Below are positions 24,747 to 33,052 of a stretch of 64,000 nucleotides of DNA, piece after piece (the stretch's first letter is position 1; each line of letters starts with the position of its first letter). Origin of the DNA: Mycolicibacterium parafortuitum. GTDB taxonomy: Bacteria > Actinomycetota > Actinomycetes > Mycobacteriales > Mycobacteriaceae. The notes beneath the pieces were generated by a model that saw only the letters and a program-made list of their open reading frames with translations, had not been told where the DNA came from and made no database searches. A program made the translations under genes and the position numbers. Where the stretch lies: positions 1 to 64,000 of the forward strand of contig NZ_MVID01000020.1 in assembly GCF_002086815.1 (NCBI RefSeq), in the 5' to 3' direction.

Positions 24747-26189
24747 ATGTCTGAAGCAACGCTGCCCGATGAGGGGCTGACAGCAAAGCTACCGGCGCCA
24801 GAAGGCTCAGAAGCGCCGGACTCGCGGCGGCTGCGGGGCAACCTCGGCGTCGCATCGATCGTGTTCATGGTCGTCGCCGCCGCGGCACCGCTCGGTGTCA
24901 TCGGCGGCGTGGTGCCGCTCGGGCTGGCCGCCGGGAACGGCGCCGGCTTCCCGGCGACGTTCATCGTCGCGACCGTGATCCTGCTGCTGTTCTCGGCCGG
25001 GTTCACCGCGATGACACCGCACGTCGAGGAGGCGGGCGCGTTCTTCTCCTACGTCCGGCAGTCCCTCGGCCTACCGGTGGGCATCGGCATCGCGTTCGTC
25101 GCCGTGGTCAGCTACGTGGCTCTCGAGGCCGGCGTCTACGGACTGCTCGGTCCGGCCGGCGCCAGCGTCGTCGAGTTGTTCGGCGGGCCCGCGCTGCCGT
25201 GGTGGCTGTTCGCCGCCGCCGCGTTCGCCGTGACCACCTACCTCGGTTACCGCAACATCGAACTGTCCAGCCGGGTGCTCGCGGTGCTGCTGACCGCCGA
25301 GATCGCCATCGTCGCGATCCTCGACCTGGTGATCGTCGTGCGCGGCGGCGACCACGGCCTGTCCTCGGGCATCGTGAGCCCGGACGCGATCTTCTCCGGA
25401 TCTCTGGGCATCGGACTGCTTTTCGCGATCATCAGCTATGTCGGGTTCGAGGCGACGGCGATCTTCCGCGACGAGGCGCGCACGCCTGAGCGCACCATCC
25501 CGCGCGCCACCTACTTCTCGTTGCTGCTGATCGGTATCTTCTACGCCATCACCAGCTGGGCGCTGATTTCCGGCTGGGGCGACGAGCAGGCGGTCGCGCA
25601 GGCCACCGACAACGGCGGAACCTTCCTCGGGGACACCGCGTCACGCTACATCGGTGTCTTCGGCGCCGATGTGATCACGGTGCTGTACTTCACCAGCCTT
25701 TTCGCGTGCATCCTGGCGTTCCACAACGTCGCGTCACGCTACATCTTCGCGCTGGCCCGCAAGGACGTGCTGCCGGCGTCGCTGAGCCGCCCCCACGCCG
25801 AACATGGCTCCCCGCACCGGGCTTCGCTGTGGATTTCCGGCGTGGTCGCGGTCAGCGTGCTGCTGGCCGTGGTGTTCGGGCTCGATCCGGCCGCGCAGTT
25901 CTACACCTGGTTCGCCGGGACGACGACCGTCGGCATCGTGGTGCTGCTGATCGCGACCAGCGTGGCCGTACTGACCTTCTTCGCCAGGGACCTGCGCGGA
26001 AATTCGCAGTGGCGGGTGCGCATCGCGCCGGCACTCGGCCTCGTCGGCCTGCTCGGCTCGCTGGTGCTGATTCTGACCAACCTCAGCGATCTGGTCGGCG
26101 GCTCCGGCGTGCTGGCCGCGGTGGTCATCGGGGTTCTGGTGGGCGCGTTCGCGATCGGCATCGTCGTCGGACGGAAGGTCTCGTCGTGA
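24747..26189 (+). CDS. APC-superfamily amino acid/amine permease
   Basis: 480 aa secondary transporter with about 12 helices. The first-helix motif is VVAAAAPLGVIGGVVPLG, and FEATAIFRDEARTPERTIPRA holds the conserved loop after helix 6. It imports an amino acid, amine or amino-acid analogue. The Shine-Dalgarno GAAGGG lies seven bases before ATG 24747. The stop overlaps the GS-like gene (GTGA), and the next genes are two flavin monooxygenases. The substrate is therefore probably a nitrogen-containing compound, perhaps also carrying sulfur (inference). Confidence 0.87.
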   Translation: MSEATLPDEGLTAKLPAPEGSEAPDSRRLRGNLGVASIVFMVVAAAAPLGVIGGVVPLGLAAGNGAGFPATFIVATVILLLFSAGFTAMTPHVEEAGAFFSYVRQSLGLPVGIGIAFVAVVSYVALEAGVYGLLGPAGASVVELFGGPALPWWLFAAAAFAVTTYLGYRNIELSSRVLAVLLTAEIAIVAILDLVIVVRGGDHGLSSGIVSPDAIFSGSLGIGLLFAIISYVGFEATAIFRDEARTPERTIPRATYFSLLLIGIFYAITSWALISGWGDEQAVAQATDNGGTFLGDTASRYIGVFGADVITVLYFTSLFACILAFHNVASRYIFALARKDVLPASLSRPHAEHGSPHRASLWISGVVAVSVLLAVVFGLDPAAQFYTWFAGTTTVGIVVLLIATSVAVLTFFARDLRGNSQWRVRIAPALGLVGLLGSLVLILTNLSDLVGGSGVLAAVVIGVLVGAFAIGIVVGRKVSS

Positions 26190-27523
26190 CCCAACTGTCC
26201 GAACCTCAGGTCGGCGCGGCGGCCGACGAACTGCGCGACGGCATCGCCGACGGCACGCTACACGAGATCGAGGTGGCCTGGAGCGACCCGTTCGGCCACG
26301 CCGCCGGTAAACGGATCCCGGCCGCGCAATTCCTGGAACGGGCGACCGGCACCGGCTTCGCGTTCTGCGAAGCCGCGCTCGGCTGGAACACCGACGGCAC
26401 GGTCATCGACGGGCTGCGCCTGACCAACTGGGACGGCGGCTACCCGGATGTGTATGCGGTGCCGGACTTCTCGACGTTCACCCGGGTGCCGTGGCGCCCC
26501 GGCGTCGGACATGTGATCTCCGATATCGTCACCCATCACCGCACCCCGTCGCTGCTGGACCCGCGCGCCGTGCTGAAGCGGGTGCTGGCCCGGCTGGACG
26601 GCCTGGGCTACACCGCCAAGATCGGCGTCGAGTTCGAGTTCTATCTGCTCGAGGCCGACGGTTCGCCGATCATCGACAAGATCCAGGCCTACTCGCTGGA
26701 GAACGCGAACGCGCTCGATCCGTTGATCGCCGACCTGTACGAAACCCTCGGTGCGTTCACGCGTCTGGAGGGAATCCAGACCGAGTACGGCCCGGGCCAG
26801 GTCGAGACCAACCTCGTCTACACCGATGCGCTGGCCGCCGCCGATGACAGCGCCCGGCTCAAATACGCGGCCAAGGAGGTGGCGCGCAGGCACGGCAAGC
26901 TCGCCAGCTTCATGCCCAAGCCGTTCTCCGAGCACTCGGGAAGCTCGGCGCACCTGCACATCTCGTTGTGGCGCGGCGATGAGCCGGCCTTCGCGGCGGT
27001 CGACGGCGCCGAGAGCCAGGACGCGCGCCACGCGATCGCCGGGCTGTTCGAGCACCTGCCGTCGATCACGCTGTTCGGCGCGCATTCGGTCAACGCGTAC
27101 CGCCGGTTCGCGCCGGACACGTTCGCACCCGACACGGTGAACTGGAGCCGGGACAACCGCAGCGCCGCGATCCGCTCGCTGATCGAGGACAAGCCCGAGG
27201 GGTCCCGTATCGAACTACGCTCCGGGGCATCGGATTCCAATCCGTACTGGTTGATCGCATCGGCGCTGGCGGGCGTCATCGCGGGCCTGGAGGCGCGCCG
27301 CGAGCCGCCGGAGCAGGCGACCGGCAACCTCTACGGCAAGGGCACCCCGCTACCCGACTCGCTGGGCACCGCGGTGGCGCTCGCCGTGCAGGACGACACC
27401 ATCCTGGAAATCCTCGGCGCGGAGTCGGTTCTCGACTTCGCCGCGATCGCGCGCAGCGAATGGGAGCAGTACGTAAGCCATGTCAGCGATTGGGAGCGCG
27501 ATCGCTACCTGAGCACATCATGA
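26186..27523 (+). CDS. Glutamine-synthetase-like gamma-glutamyl ligase
   Basis: 445 aa, type I GS fold. Metal/ATP/glutamate motifs are visible: GVEFEFYLLE, QTEYGPGQVETNL, FMPKPFSEHSGSSAHLHISL, the NRSAAIR loop and RIELRSGASDSNPYW. The NxYRRF...SWG-type segment reads NAYRRFAPDTF...NWSRDN. It is coupled to a permease and monooxygenases rather than nitrogen genes. It therefore more likely adds gamma-glutamate to an amine substrate, as GS-like enzymes of polyamine, isopropylamine or aniline degradation do, than makes glutamine. GTG 26186 overlaps the permease stop; its own stop overlaps ATG 27520. Confidence 0.82.
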   Translation: MTQLSEPQVGAAADELRDGIADGTLHEIEVAWSDPFGHAAGKRIPAAQFLERATGTGFAFCEAALGWNTDGTVIDGLRLTNWDGGYPDVYAVPDFSTFTRVPWRPGVGHVISDIVTHHRTPSLLDPRAVLKRVLARLDGLGYTAKIGVEFEFYLLEADGSPIIDKIQAYSLENANALDPLIADLYETLGAFTRLEGIQTEYGPGQVETNLVYTDALAAADDSARLKYAAKEVARRHGKLASFMPKPFSEHSGSSAHLHISLWRGDEPAFAAVDGAESQDARHAIAGLFEHLPSITLFGAHSVNAYRRFAPDTFAPDTVNWSRDNRSAAIRSLIEDKPEGSRIELRSGASDSNPYWLIASALAGVIAGLEARREPPEQATGNLYGKGTPLPDSLGTAVALAVQDDTILEILGAESVLDFAAIARSEWEQYVSHVSDWERDRYLSTS

Positions 27524-27600
27524 GCGCAGCGAATGGTTCTGCCGGCATGAGCGCAGCGAATGGTTCTGCCGGCATGAGCGGAGCGAATGGTTCTGCCGGA
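27520..27600 (+). repeat. Three tandem 27-bp repeats, each starting with ATG
   Basis: Copies at 27520-27546, 27547-27573 and 27574-27600. The first two are identical; the third differs at two bases. Each begins with ATG and encodes MSAANGSAG (third copy MSGANGSAG). The length is a multiple of three, so copy number does not alter the reading frame. The next codon (27601) is GTG. Confidence 0.9.
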
Positions 27601-28623
27601 GTGAACGACCGCCCGAGGTTCGGGGTGTGGGCGCCGGTCTACGGCAACCACGGCGCGCGGCATCATCCTCAGGATCCGCCCGACGCGAGCTACCGGCGTA
27701 ACCGCGACCTGATCGTGCACGCGGAGCAGGTCGGCTTCGACGCGACGCTGGTCGCCCAGCACGTGATCCACCCCAGCGACGTCGAGGACGACGTGCTGGA
27801 GACGTGGTCGACGCTTGCCGGGATCGCCGAGGCCACCGAGCGTATCGAGCTGATCGGCGCGATCAAGCCGCTGCTGCTGAACCCGTTGGTATTCGCCAAG
27901 ATCGCCGCCAACATCGCCGACATCTCCGACGGCCGGCTGTCGATCAACGTGGTCAGCGGCTGGTTCCTGCCGGAACTGGAAGCACTCGGCGTCGACCTGC
28001 TCGACCACGACGACCGCTACGCCCACACCCGGGAGTGGCTCGAGATCGTCACCGCGCTCTGGGCGGGCAAGCAGGTCGACATCGGCGGCCGCCAGCCCGC
28101 GCTGGTGCGGCCGGTGCCGCGTTTCGTCCCGCCGGTCTACGTCGGCGGCGAATCCGAGCCGGGTCGCGCGCTGGCCGCCGCGACCGCCGACGTGTTCTTC
28201 ATCAACGGCAGGCCGCTGCCCGACACCGCAGAGGTCATCGCCGATCTGCGGTCCCGCCGTGCCGGCGGGCCGCCGTTGCGGTTCGGCCTGTCGGCGTTCG
28301 TGATCGCGCGCGACACCGACGCCGAGGCGCACGCGGAGGCCGCGCACCTGCAGGCGCTGGTGGATGCCGAGAAACGGCCCGAGATCTCTGGCGGCACCGA
28401 TCCGAAGACCCAGATGTACAAGGTGCTCGCCAACACCAGCCGGGTCGGGTCCAACGGCGGCACACTGGCCGGCCTGGTGGGCAGTTACGACACCGTCGCG
28501 GAACGGATTTCGGCGTTCCACGCCGCGGGCATCGAGTTGTTCATGCTGCAGTTCCAGCCGCTGGAAGCCGAACTCGACCGGTTCGCCGAGCACATCATCC
28601 CGCGCTTCGCCCGAGCCGACTGA
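27520..28623 (+). CDS. LLM-class flavin monooxygenase, SfnG/SsuD-like
   Basis: 367 aa from ATG 27520, or 340 from GTG 27601. Luciferase-like fold using FMNH2 from a separate reductase. The block LSINVVSGWFLPELEALG followed by LDHDDRYAHTREWLEIV is characteristic of the SfnG (dimethyl sulfone) and SsuD (alkanesulfonate) enzymes. PVYVGGESEPGRALAA and the C-terminal GSYDTVAERISAF are standard. Its N-terminus is three copies of a nine-residue repeat, unlikely to fold and possibly not translated in full. It overlaps the GS-like stop (ATGA). Organosulfur oxidation is inferred from family and from the paired SfnB-like gene. Confidence 0.83.
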   Translation: MSAANGSAGMSAANGSAGMSGANGSAGVNDRPRFGVWAPVYGNHGARHHPQDPPDASYRRNRDLIVHAEQVGFDATLVAQHVIHPSDVEDDVLETWSTLAGIAEATERIELIGAIKPLLLNPLVFAKIAANIADISDGRLSINVVSGWFLPELEALGVDLLDHDDRYAHTREWLEIVTALWAGKQVDIGGRQPALVRPVPRFVPPVYVGGESEPGRALAAATADVFFINGRPLPDTAEVIADLRSRRAGGPPLRFGLSAFVIARDTDAEAHAEAAHLQALVDAEKRPEISGGTDPKTQMYKVLANTSRVGSNGGTLAGLVGSYDTVAERISAFHAAGIELFMLQFQPLEAELDRFAEHIIPRFARAD

Positions 28624-28651
28624 CCCCGCTGACCGACCTCTGAGGAGAACG

Positions 28652-29857
28652 ATGACCCTGACCGTGGACGCCCGCTCCGCCGGTGACGTGGCCGACCGGC
28701 TCGCGCGGCTCGCGCCGATTGTCGAGACGCTGCGCGCCGAGGATCCGTCCGCCGAGCGGGACCGGGTACTGCAGCACGATGCGGTCGCGGAGTTGGGCCG
28801 CATCGGCATCCTGACGCTGCGGGTACCGCGGCGCTTCGGTGGTCCCGGCGGCGGCATCCGCGACGTACTGTCGGCGGTCATTCAGATCGCATCGGGCAGT
28901 TCCAATGTCGCGCAGGCACTTCGGGCACACTTCGGGTTCTCCGAGCGGCTGCTGAGCAACCGCGCGAGCGACGCCGAGCGTGCCGAGTGGTTCCCGAAGA
29001 TCAACGCCGGCCTGGTGGTGGGCAATGCGATCACCGACGCGAAGGGCCGGACCCCGGGCAGTTCGGAGACGACGGTGCTGGCCGACGCGAACGGGGTGCT
29101 GCGGCTCAACGGGCACAAGTTCTATTCGACGGGCACGCTGTACGCCGATGTGATCGCGGTGTCGGCGATCGACGCCGCCGGCAACGACGTGCAGGTGATC
29201 GTGCCGACCGACCGCGCCGGCGTCGAACTGTTCGACGACTGGGACGGCTTCGGGCAGCGCACCACCGCCAGTGGCGCAACCCGATTCACCGACGTCGAGA
29301 TCGCCCCGGTCGAGGTCACGACCGTCTCCGACGGAGCCCATCTCGGGCACAGCACGACGTTCCTGCAGCTGTATCTCGCCGCGGTCGCGGCGGGGATCGC
29401 CGCCGCGGTGCGCCGCGACGCCGTGGAGTACGTGCAGACCAAGGCCCGTCCGGCGGCGCACTCGGTCGCCGACCGCGCCGGTGCCGACCCGTTCGTGCTG
29501 CACGCGGTCGGGGAGATCGCGGCCGCTGCGGCCGCCGCCGAGACGCTGGTGCTGTCGGCCGCCGACACCCTGGACACCTTGGTGGACAGCGGTTCTGTCG
29601 ACGATGCCGAGGCGTTGGCCGATGCCGCCGTGGAGGTGGCGCAGGCGCAGCTGGTCGCCGAGCGGCTGGTGCTGGCTTCCGCGCAACGGCTCTTCGACAC
29701 CGGCGGAGCGTCGGCGACGTCGCGCACGCTGAACCTGGACCGGCACTGGCGCAACGCGCGCACGGTCGCCAGCCACAACCCGCTGGACTATAAGGCGCAC
29801 GTAGTGGGCGACTTTCTGGTCAACGGAACGACCCCACCGGCCAACGGGTACTTCTGA
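28652..29857 (+). CDS. SfnB/DszC-family flavin monooxygenase (acyl-CoA dehydrogenase fold)
   Basis: 401 aa with acyl-CoA-dehydrogenase fold but the markers of the sulfur-acquisition SfnB/DszC group. These are LNGHKFYSTGTLYADVIAVS, DDWDGFGQRTTASG and a C-terminal RHWRNARTVASHNP. Such enzymes use reduced flavin to oxygenate sulfur or nitrogen compounds rather than to dehydrogenate acyl-CoA. The Shine-Dalgarno GAGGAG is seven bases before ATG 28652. It is last in the APC-GS-LLM-SfnB operon, 28 bp after the LLM gene. Long in-frame reading upstream lies inside the LLM gene and is rejected. Confidence 0.85.
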   Translation: MTLTVDARSAGDVADRLARLAPIVETLRAEDPSAERDRVLQHDAVAELGRIGILTLRVPRRFGGPGGGIRDVLSAVIQIASGSSNVAQALRAHFGFSERLLSNRASDAERAEWFPKINAGLVVGNAITDAKGRTPGSSETTVLADANGVLRLNGHKFYSTGTLYADVIAVSAIDAAGNDVQVIVPTDRAGVELFDDWDGFGQRTTASGATRFTDVEIAPVEVTTVSDGAHLGHSTTFLQLYLAAVAAGIAAAVRRDAVEYVQTKARPAAHSVADRAGADPFVLHAVGEIAAAAAAAETLVLSAADTLDTLVDSGSVDDAEALADAAVEVAQAQLVAERLVLASAQRLFDTGGASATSRTLNLDRHWRNARTVASHNPLDYKAHVVGDFLVNGTTPPANGYF

Positions 29858-29909
29858 GGGTTCTCTGAAGCGGGTCGCGCGGCGGCCCACGGCGTGCTAC
29901 TCAAGGGGT

Positions 29910-30665
29910 ATGTCGAGGCGGGTCACACGCGGTATCGCGGGCGGTGCGGTGGGCGCGGTGTGCGCCGGCGCCGTGCTGTCCGGCTGTGCCGGCGCACCGG
30001 TCGACCAGCGGCCGGTGGTCCGGATCGTCGAGGTGGCCCAGCCGTCGCCGGCGATCCCGCTCGGCGGGCTCCTTCCCACCGCACCGGAGCTGGCCGGCGC
30101 CCTGGGCACCGGGCCGAACGCGCTGATGGGCACCGCGGTCGAAGGCGACGCCGACATCCTGCTGAGCAGCGTCACCGACGCGAACATCGCCCCAGTGGAG
30201 TGCGTCGGCGCCGCATACCGCTTGCAGGACGTCGTCTACCGGAACAGCCCGGTGCGGTCGGTGGCCAGCAACACCTGGGCCGGCGGCGGCTTAGACGGCC
30301 CCCCGGTGGCGGGATTCTTCGGGGTCGTGCAGATGACGGACCAAAGCGCGGCCCAGGCGTTCTTCGGCGCCGCGACCGAGCTCTGGCGGCGCTGCAACGG
30401 GCAGTCGGTGGCCGTCCAGCAGCCCGGGGCAGGCGCCGACGAACTGAGCCGGATCACCGACGTGGTGTTCGACGACCGGATGGTGTCGGCGAGTGTGCTG
30501 CACACCTCCGGCGGTGCGGCCGCCCCGACGGCCCTGCGGGCGCTCGGAGTCGCCGGCGACTGCGTCGTCGAGGTGGAGATCACCGATCCGCGTCCGGCCG
30601 GCGATCCGCGGGGTGCCGTCGCGGTGGCCGACGTGATCCTCGACAAGATCACCGCATCGCGCTGA
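29910..30665 (+). CDS. Lipoprotein with PknH-like sensor domain, LppR-like
   Basis: 251 aa. The signal peptide ends in lipobox LSGC with Cys26, so it is a lipoprotein. The exported domain with four spaced cysteines (CVGAAY, RRCNGQ, GDCVVEV) resembles the extracellular sensor domain of PknH, found in mycobacterial lipoproteins such as LppR. In M. tuberculosis lppR follows lepA; here six genes separate them. TACTCA six bases before ATG 29910 may be a weak leaderless -10. A second lipoprotein of the same kind follows. Confidence 0.72.
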   Translation: MSRRVTRGIAGGAVGAVCAGAVLSGCAGAPVDQRPVVRIVEVAQPSPAIPLGGLLPTAPELAGALGTGPNALMGTAVEGDADILLSSVTDANIAPVECVGAAYRLQDVVYRNSPVRSVASNTWAGGGLDGPPVAGFFGVVQMTDQSAAQAFFGAATELWRRCNGQSVAVQQPGAGADELSRITDVVFDDRMVSASVLHTSGGAAAPTALRALGVAGDCVVEVEITDPRPAGDPRGAVAVADVILDKITASR

Positions 30666-30692
30666 CGCCTGCGTGCCGTCGCGGCGGTAGTG

Positions 30693-30704
30693 GACAATGA
30701 CGCG
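30693..30704 (+). promoter_or_regulatory. Possible leaderless -10 of the second lipoprotein gene
   Basis: GACAAT (30693-30698), preceded by TG, then six bases and GTG 30705. It is a weaker match (G for T at the first position), but the spacing equals the other leaderless starts in the window. Confidence 0.35.
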
Positions 30705-31409
30705 GTGAGGACGATCGATGCGCTGCGCCCCAGGTGGGTCGCGGCCGCGATGGTCCTGGCGTCGATGCATCTGTCGGGCTGCGTGAGCACCGTCGACGGC
30801 ACCGCGGTGCGCGGCCACGGGTCCGTGCTGTTCGACGTCCCCCCGCTCGACGAGGCCCACCTCGACAGGATCCTGCTGCCCATCGAGCAGATCAACACGA
30901 TCGTCGGATCCACCCGCATGGAGGTCACCAGCGAGGTCGACGAGATGACCGACCATTCCGCCGAGGTGTCCGCCCCGGACTGCCTCGGTGCGGTGTACGG
31001 CGCCGAGGCTCCGGTCTACGAGGGCACCGACTGGATCGCCGTGCGCGACCAGGTGGCCCGCGAACCGGGCACCGACAACGACCACTGGGTCGAGCAGGTC
31101 GCGGTGCTCTACCCGGAGGCGCAGAACGCGCGGGACTTCTTCGACGACTCGAAGGCCACCTGGCAGGACTGCGCGAACAACGCGATCGTCGTCGGCGACG
31201 GGGAGTACCTGTGGGAACTCGACGACGTCGTGGTCGGTGACGATCTGATCACACAGGTGACCACGCAGGAAGGGGCCGACGGCTGGGCGTGCCAGCACGC
31301 GCTGTCGCTGGTGTCGAACCTGACCGTGGAGGCGTGGGCGTGCGGCTACACCATCACCGACGAGGCGGTCCAGATCGTCGACGCGATGGTGGCCAACGCC
31401 GCCGGGTAG
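30705..31409 (+). CDS. Lipoprotein with PknH-like sensor domain, LppR-like paralogue
   Basis: 234 aa from GTG 30705. Lipobox LSGC again places the modified cysteine at residue 26. The exported part has paired cysteines (CLGAVYG, WQDCANN, WACQHAL, AWACGYT) in the PknH sensor-domain pattern. In-frame GTG 30690 is an alternative start. It is tandem with the preceding lipoprotein, probably an old duplication since identity is low. Which of the two is the orthologue of LppR I cannot decide. Ligand unknown. Confidence 0.72.
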   Translation: MRTIDALRPRWVAAAMVLASMHLSGCVSTVDGTAVRGHGSVLFDVPPLDEAHLDRILLPIEQINTIVGSTRMEVTSEVDEMTDHSAEVSAPDCLGAVYGAEAPVYEGTDWIAVRDQVAREPGTDNDHWVEQVAVLYPEAQNARDFFDDSKATWQDCANNAIVVGDGEYLWELDDVVVGDDLITQVTTQEGADGWACQHALSLVSNLTVEAWACGYTITDEAVQIVDAMVANAAG

Positions 31410-31414
31410 CCGAT

Positions 31415-31993
31415 TCAGGACACCGGCGCCCGGAGTCCGTCGACGAAGACGTCCAGCAGCCGGCGGCATCGCGCCGGGTCCCGGTCCGGCTGTTCACCTA
31501 CCCAGGTGATCGCCGCCGCCATGTCGAGGAGATCGTCCGGGTCGACGTCGGCGCGCAGCACACCCTTCTCGACGGCGCGGACTATCAGTGCCGCGCCGGC
31601 CTTGCGGGCCTGATCGCAGGTGCTCGCCGCTCCGTCGGCCGGCGACGGAGGGCTCGCCAACGTCGCCGCGAGGCCCTTGTATATGGCGCCCTGTTCGATG
31701 TAGGCGCGCAGCCATTCGCGCACCGCGCCGAGTGGGTCACCCGCGGCGAGCAGTTCCGTGCCGAGCCGGTGGATGTCGGTCAGGCCGTCGTCGATGACGG
31801 CGAGCACCAGCGCATCGCGGGTCGGGAAGTGCCGGTACAGCGTTCCGGGGCCGACGCCCGCGGCGCGGGCGACGTCGTCCAGGGAGGCGGTCACCCCGCG
31901 TTCGGTGAAAGCGGCGTGTGCGGCGCGCAGCAGGAGTTCGCGGTTGCGCGCGGCATCGGCGCGGCGGGGGCGTGCGGCGGTCGTCGGACTCAT
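31415..31993 (-). CDS. TetR-family repressor
   Basis: 192 aa. The N-terminal helix-turn-helix (about residues 12-58) contains ERGVTASLDDVARAAGVGPG and TLYRHFPTRDAL, the standard TetR recognition region. The C-terminal ligand domain is of the type common in actinobacterial regulators with unknown inducers. ATG 31993 has Shine-Dalgarno GGAAGG four bases upstream; ATG 32020 is the alternative. Divergent from the F420-type LLM gene, with two operator-like dyads between them, so it very likely represses itself and that gene. Confidence 0.88.
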   Translation of the reverse strand: MSPTTAARPRRADAARNRELLLRAAHAAFTERGVTASLDDVARAAGVGPGTLYRHFPTRDALVLAVIDDGLTDIHRLGTELLAAGDPLGAVREWLRAYIEQGAIYKGLAATLASPPSPADGAASTCDQARKAGAALIVRAVEKGVLRADVDPDDLLDMAAAITWVGEQPDRDPARCRRLLDVFVDGLRAPVS

Positions 31994-32021
31994 CGAGCCT
32001 TCCAGGGCGTGCGTAGACAAA

Positions 32022-32060
32022 CGGAGACTCCCTCCATATATTGACCGGAGACAGTCTCCG
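32022..32060. promoter_or_regulatory. TetR operator pair in the divergent promoter
   Basis: CGGAGACAGTCTCCG (32046-32060) is a perfect 15-bp dyad with a central A. CGGAGACTCCCTCCA (32022-32036) repeats the left half exactly and the right half imperfectly. The centres are 24 bp apart. A possible -35 (TTGACC, 32041-32046) for the LLM gene abuts the perfect site, so a bound repressor would block polymerase. Confidence 0.65.
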
Positions 32061-32082
32061 AATCGTACCGAAGGGTGTACGC

Positions 32083-33012
32083 ATGGACATCACACTCTCG
32101 TTCGTGCCAGGGCGAGGCGCCGGATTCGACAGCCTGCTCGGCGATATCGCGACGGCCGCCGAGGCGGGGTTCGGACGGGTGTGGGTCCCGCAACTGCCTC
32201 CGGTGGCCGCGACCGATGGCTGGGATGTGCTCACCGCGCTGGCGGTGGCCGGCACGCGCACCCCTGGGATCGAGCTCGGCTCCGCTGTCGCCGTCGCATA
32301 CGGCCAGCATCCGCTCGTGCTGGCCCGTCAGGCGCTGACCGCCGCGGCGGCGACCGGCGGCCGGTTCATCCTCGGACTCGGCGTCAGCCACCGGTTCATC
32401 GTCGCCGACACGCTGGGGTACTCGTTCGACGCGCCCGCCGCCTATCTGCGGGAGTACCTGCAGGTCCTCGGGCCCGCTCTCGCTGGGCGCGCCGTCGACC
32501 ATCACGGACCGCGGATCACCGCTGTCGGTCAGCTGAGCTTCGCCGGCGCCGCGCCCCGCGTCGTCGTCGCGGCACTGGGTCCCAGGATGCTCGACGTGGC
32601 CGGTGCACTCGCAGACGGCACGCTGACCACCTGGGCCGGCCCCAAAGCGGTTGCCGAACACATCGTTCCGCGGATCATCCGGGCGGCCGCCCACGCGGGC
32701 AGGCCCGCGCCGCAGGTGATCGTCGGTCTCCCGGTGAGCATCACCGACGACGTCGAGGCCACCCGGGCGCAGATCAACACCACCTTCGGCATCGCCAACC
32801 AGCTGCCCGCCTACCGGGCCGTGATGGAACGCGAAGGCGTCGACAGCGTTGCCGAGGTGTGCCTGATCGGTGACGAGGCCGAGGTCGTGCGCGGTCTGCG
32901 GCGGTTCGCCGACGTCGGCGCGACCGAGTTCAGCGCGTTCCCCACCGGCGACGACGCCGCGCGTGCACGCACGATCGAGGTGCTGCGCGAAGTTGCGCTC
33001 GCGACGGTTTGA
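32083..33012 (+). CDS. F420-dependent LLM-class oxidoreductase
   Basis: 309 aa luciferase-like protein of the actinobacterial family that uses coenzyme F420 (TIGR03564-like). It starts MDITLSFVPGRGAG. Typical blocks are ELGSAVAVAYGQHPLVLARQ and GGRFILGLGVSH, which differ from the NVVSGWF-type FMN enzymes nearby. The substrate cannot be predicted. It is controlled, by inference, by the divergent TetR repressor, which suggests inducible detoxification or catabolism. 40 bp separate it from the next monooxygenase gene, which has its own -10 box. Confidence 0.8.
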   Translation: MDITLSFVPGRGAGFDSLLGDIATAAEAGFGRVWVPQLPPVAATDGWDVLTALAVAGTRTPGIELGSAVAVAYGQHPLVLARQALTAAAATGGRFILGLGVSHRFIVADTLGYSFDAPAAYLREYLQVLGPALAGRAVDHHGPRITAVGQLSFAGAAPRVVVAALGPRMLDVAGALADGTLTTWAGPKAVAEHIVPRIIRAAAHAGRPAPQVIVGLPVSITDDVEATRAQINTTFGIANQLPAYRAVMEREGVDSVAEVCLIGDEAEVVRGLRRFADVGATEFSAFPTGDDAARARTIEVLREVALATV

Positions 33013-33039
33013 AACCTAGTGGAAACATCAGCGGCACAC

Positions 33040-33052
33040 TAACTTCCGTGCA
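33040..33052 (+). promoter_or_regulatory. Leaderless -10 box of the first NtaA/DszA-like gene
   Basis: TAACTT (33040-33045), seven bases, then GTG 33053. No Shine-Dalgarno sequence is present. Confidence 0.45.

Noticed and set aside
24694..24780. A 28-codon upstream reading frame overlapping the APC permease start
   Set aside because: It has two scattered cysteines, no -10 box or Shine-Dalgarno at its ATG, and no codon run that would suggest attenuation.
27520..27600. Short direct repeats as a possible CRISPR array
   Set aside because: The copies are contiguous with no spacers, encode a peptide in frame, and no cas gene is present.
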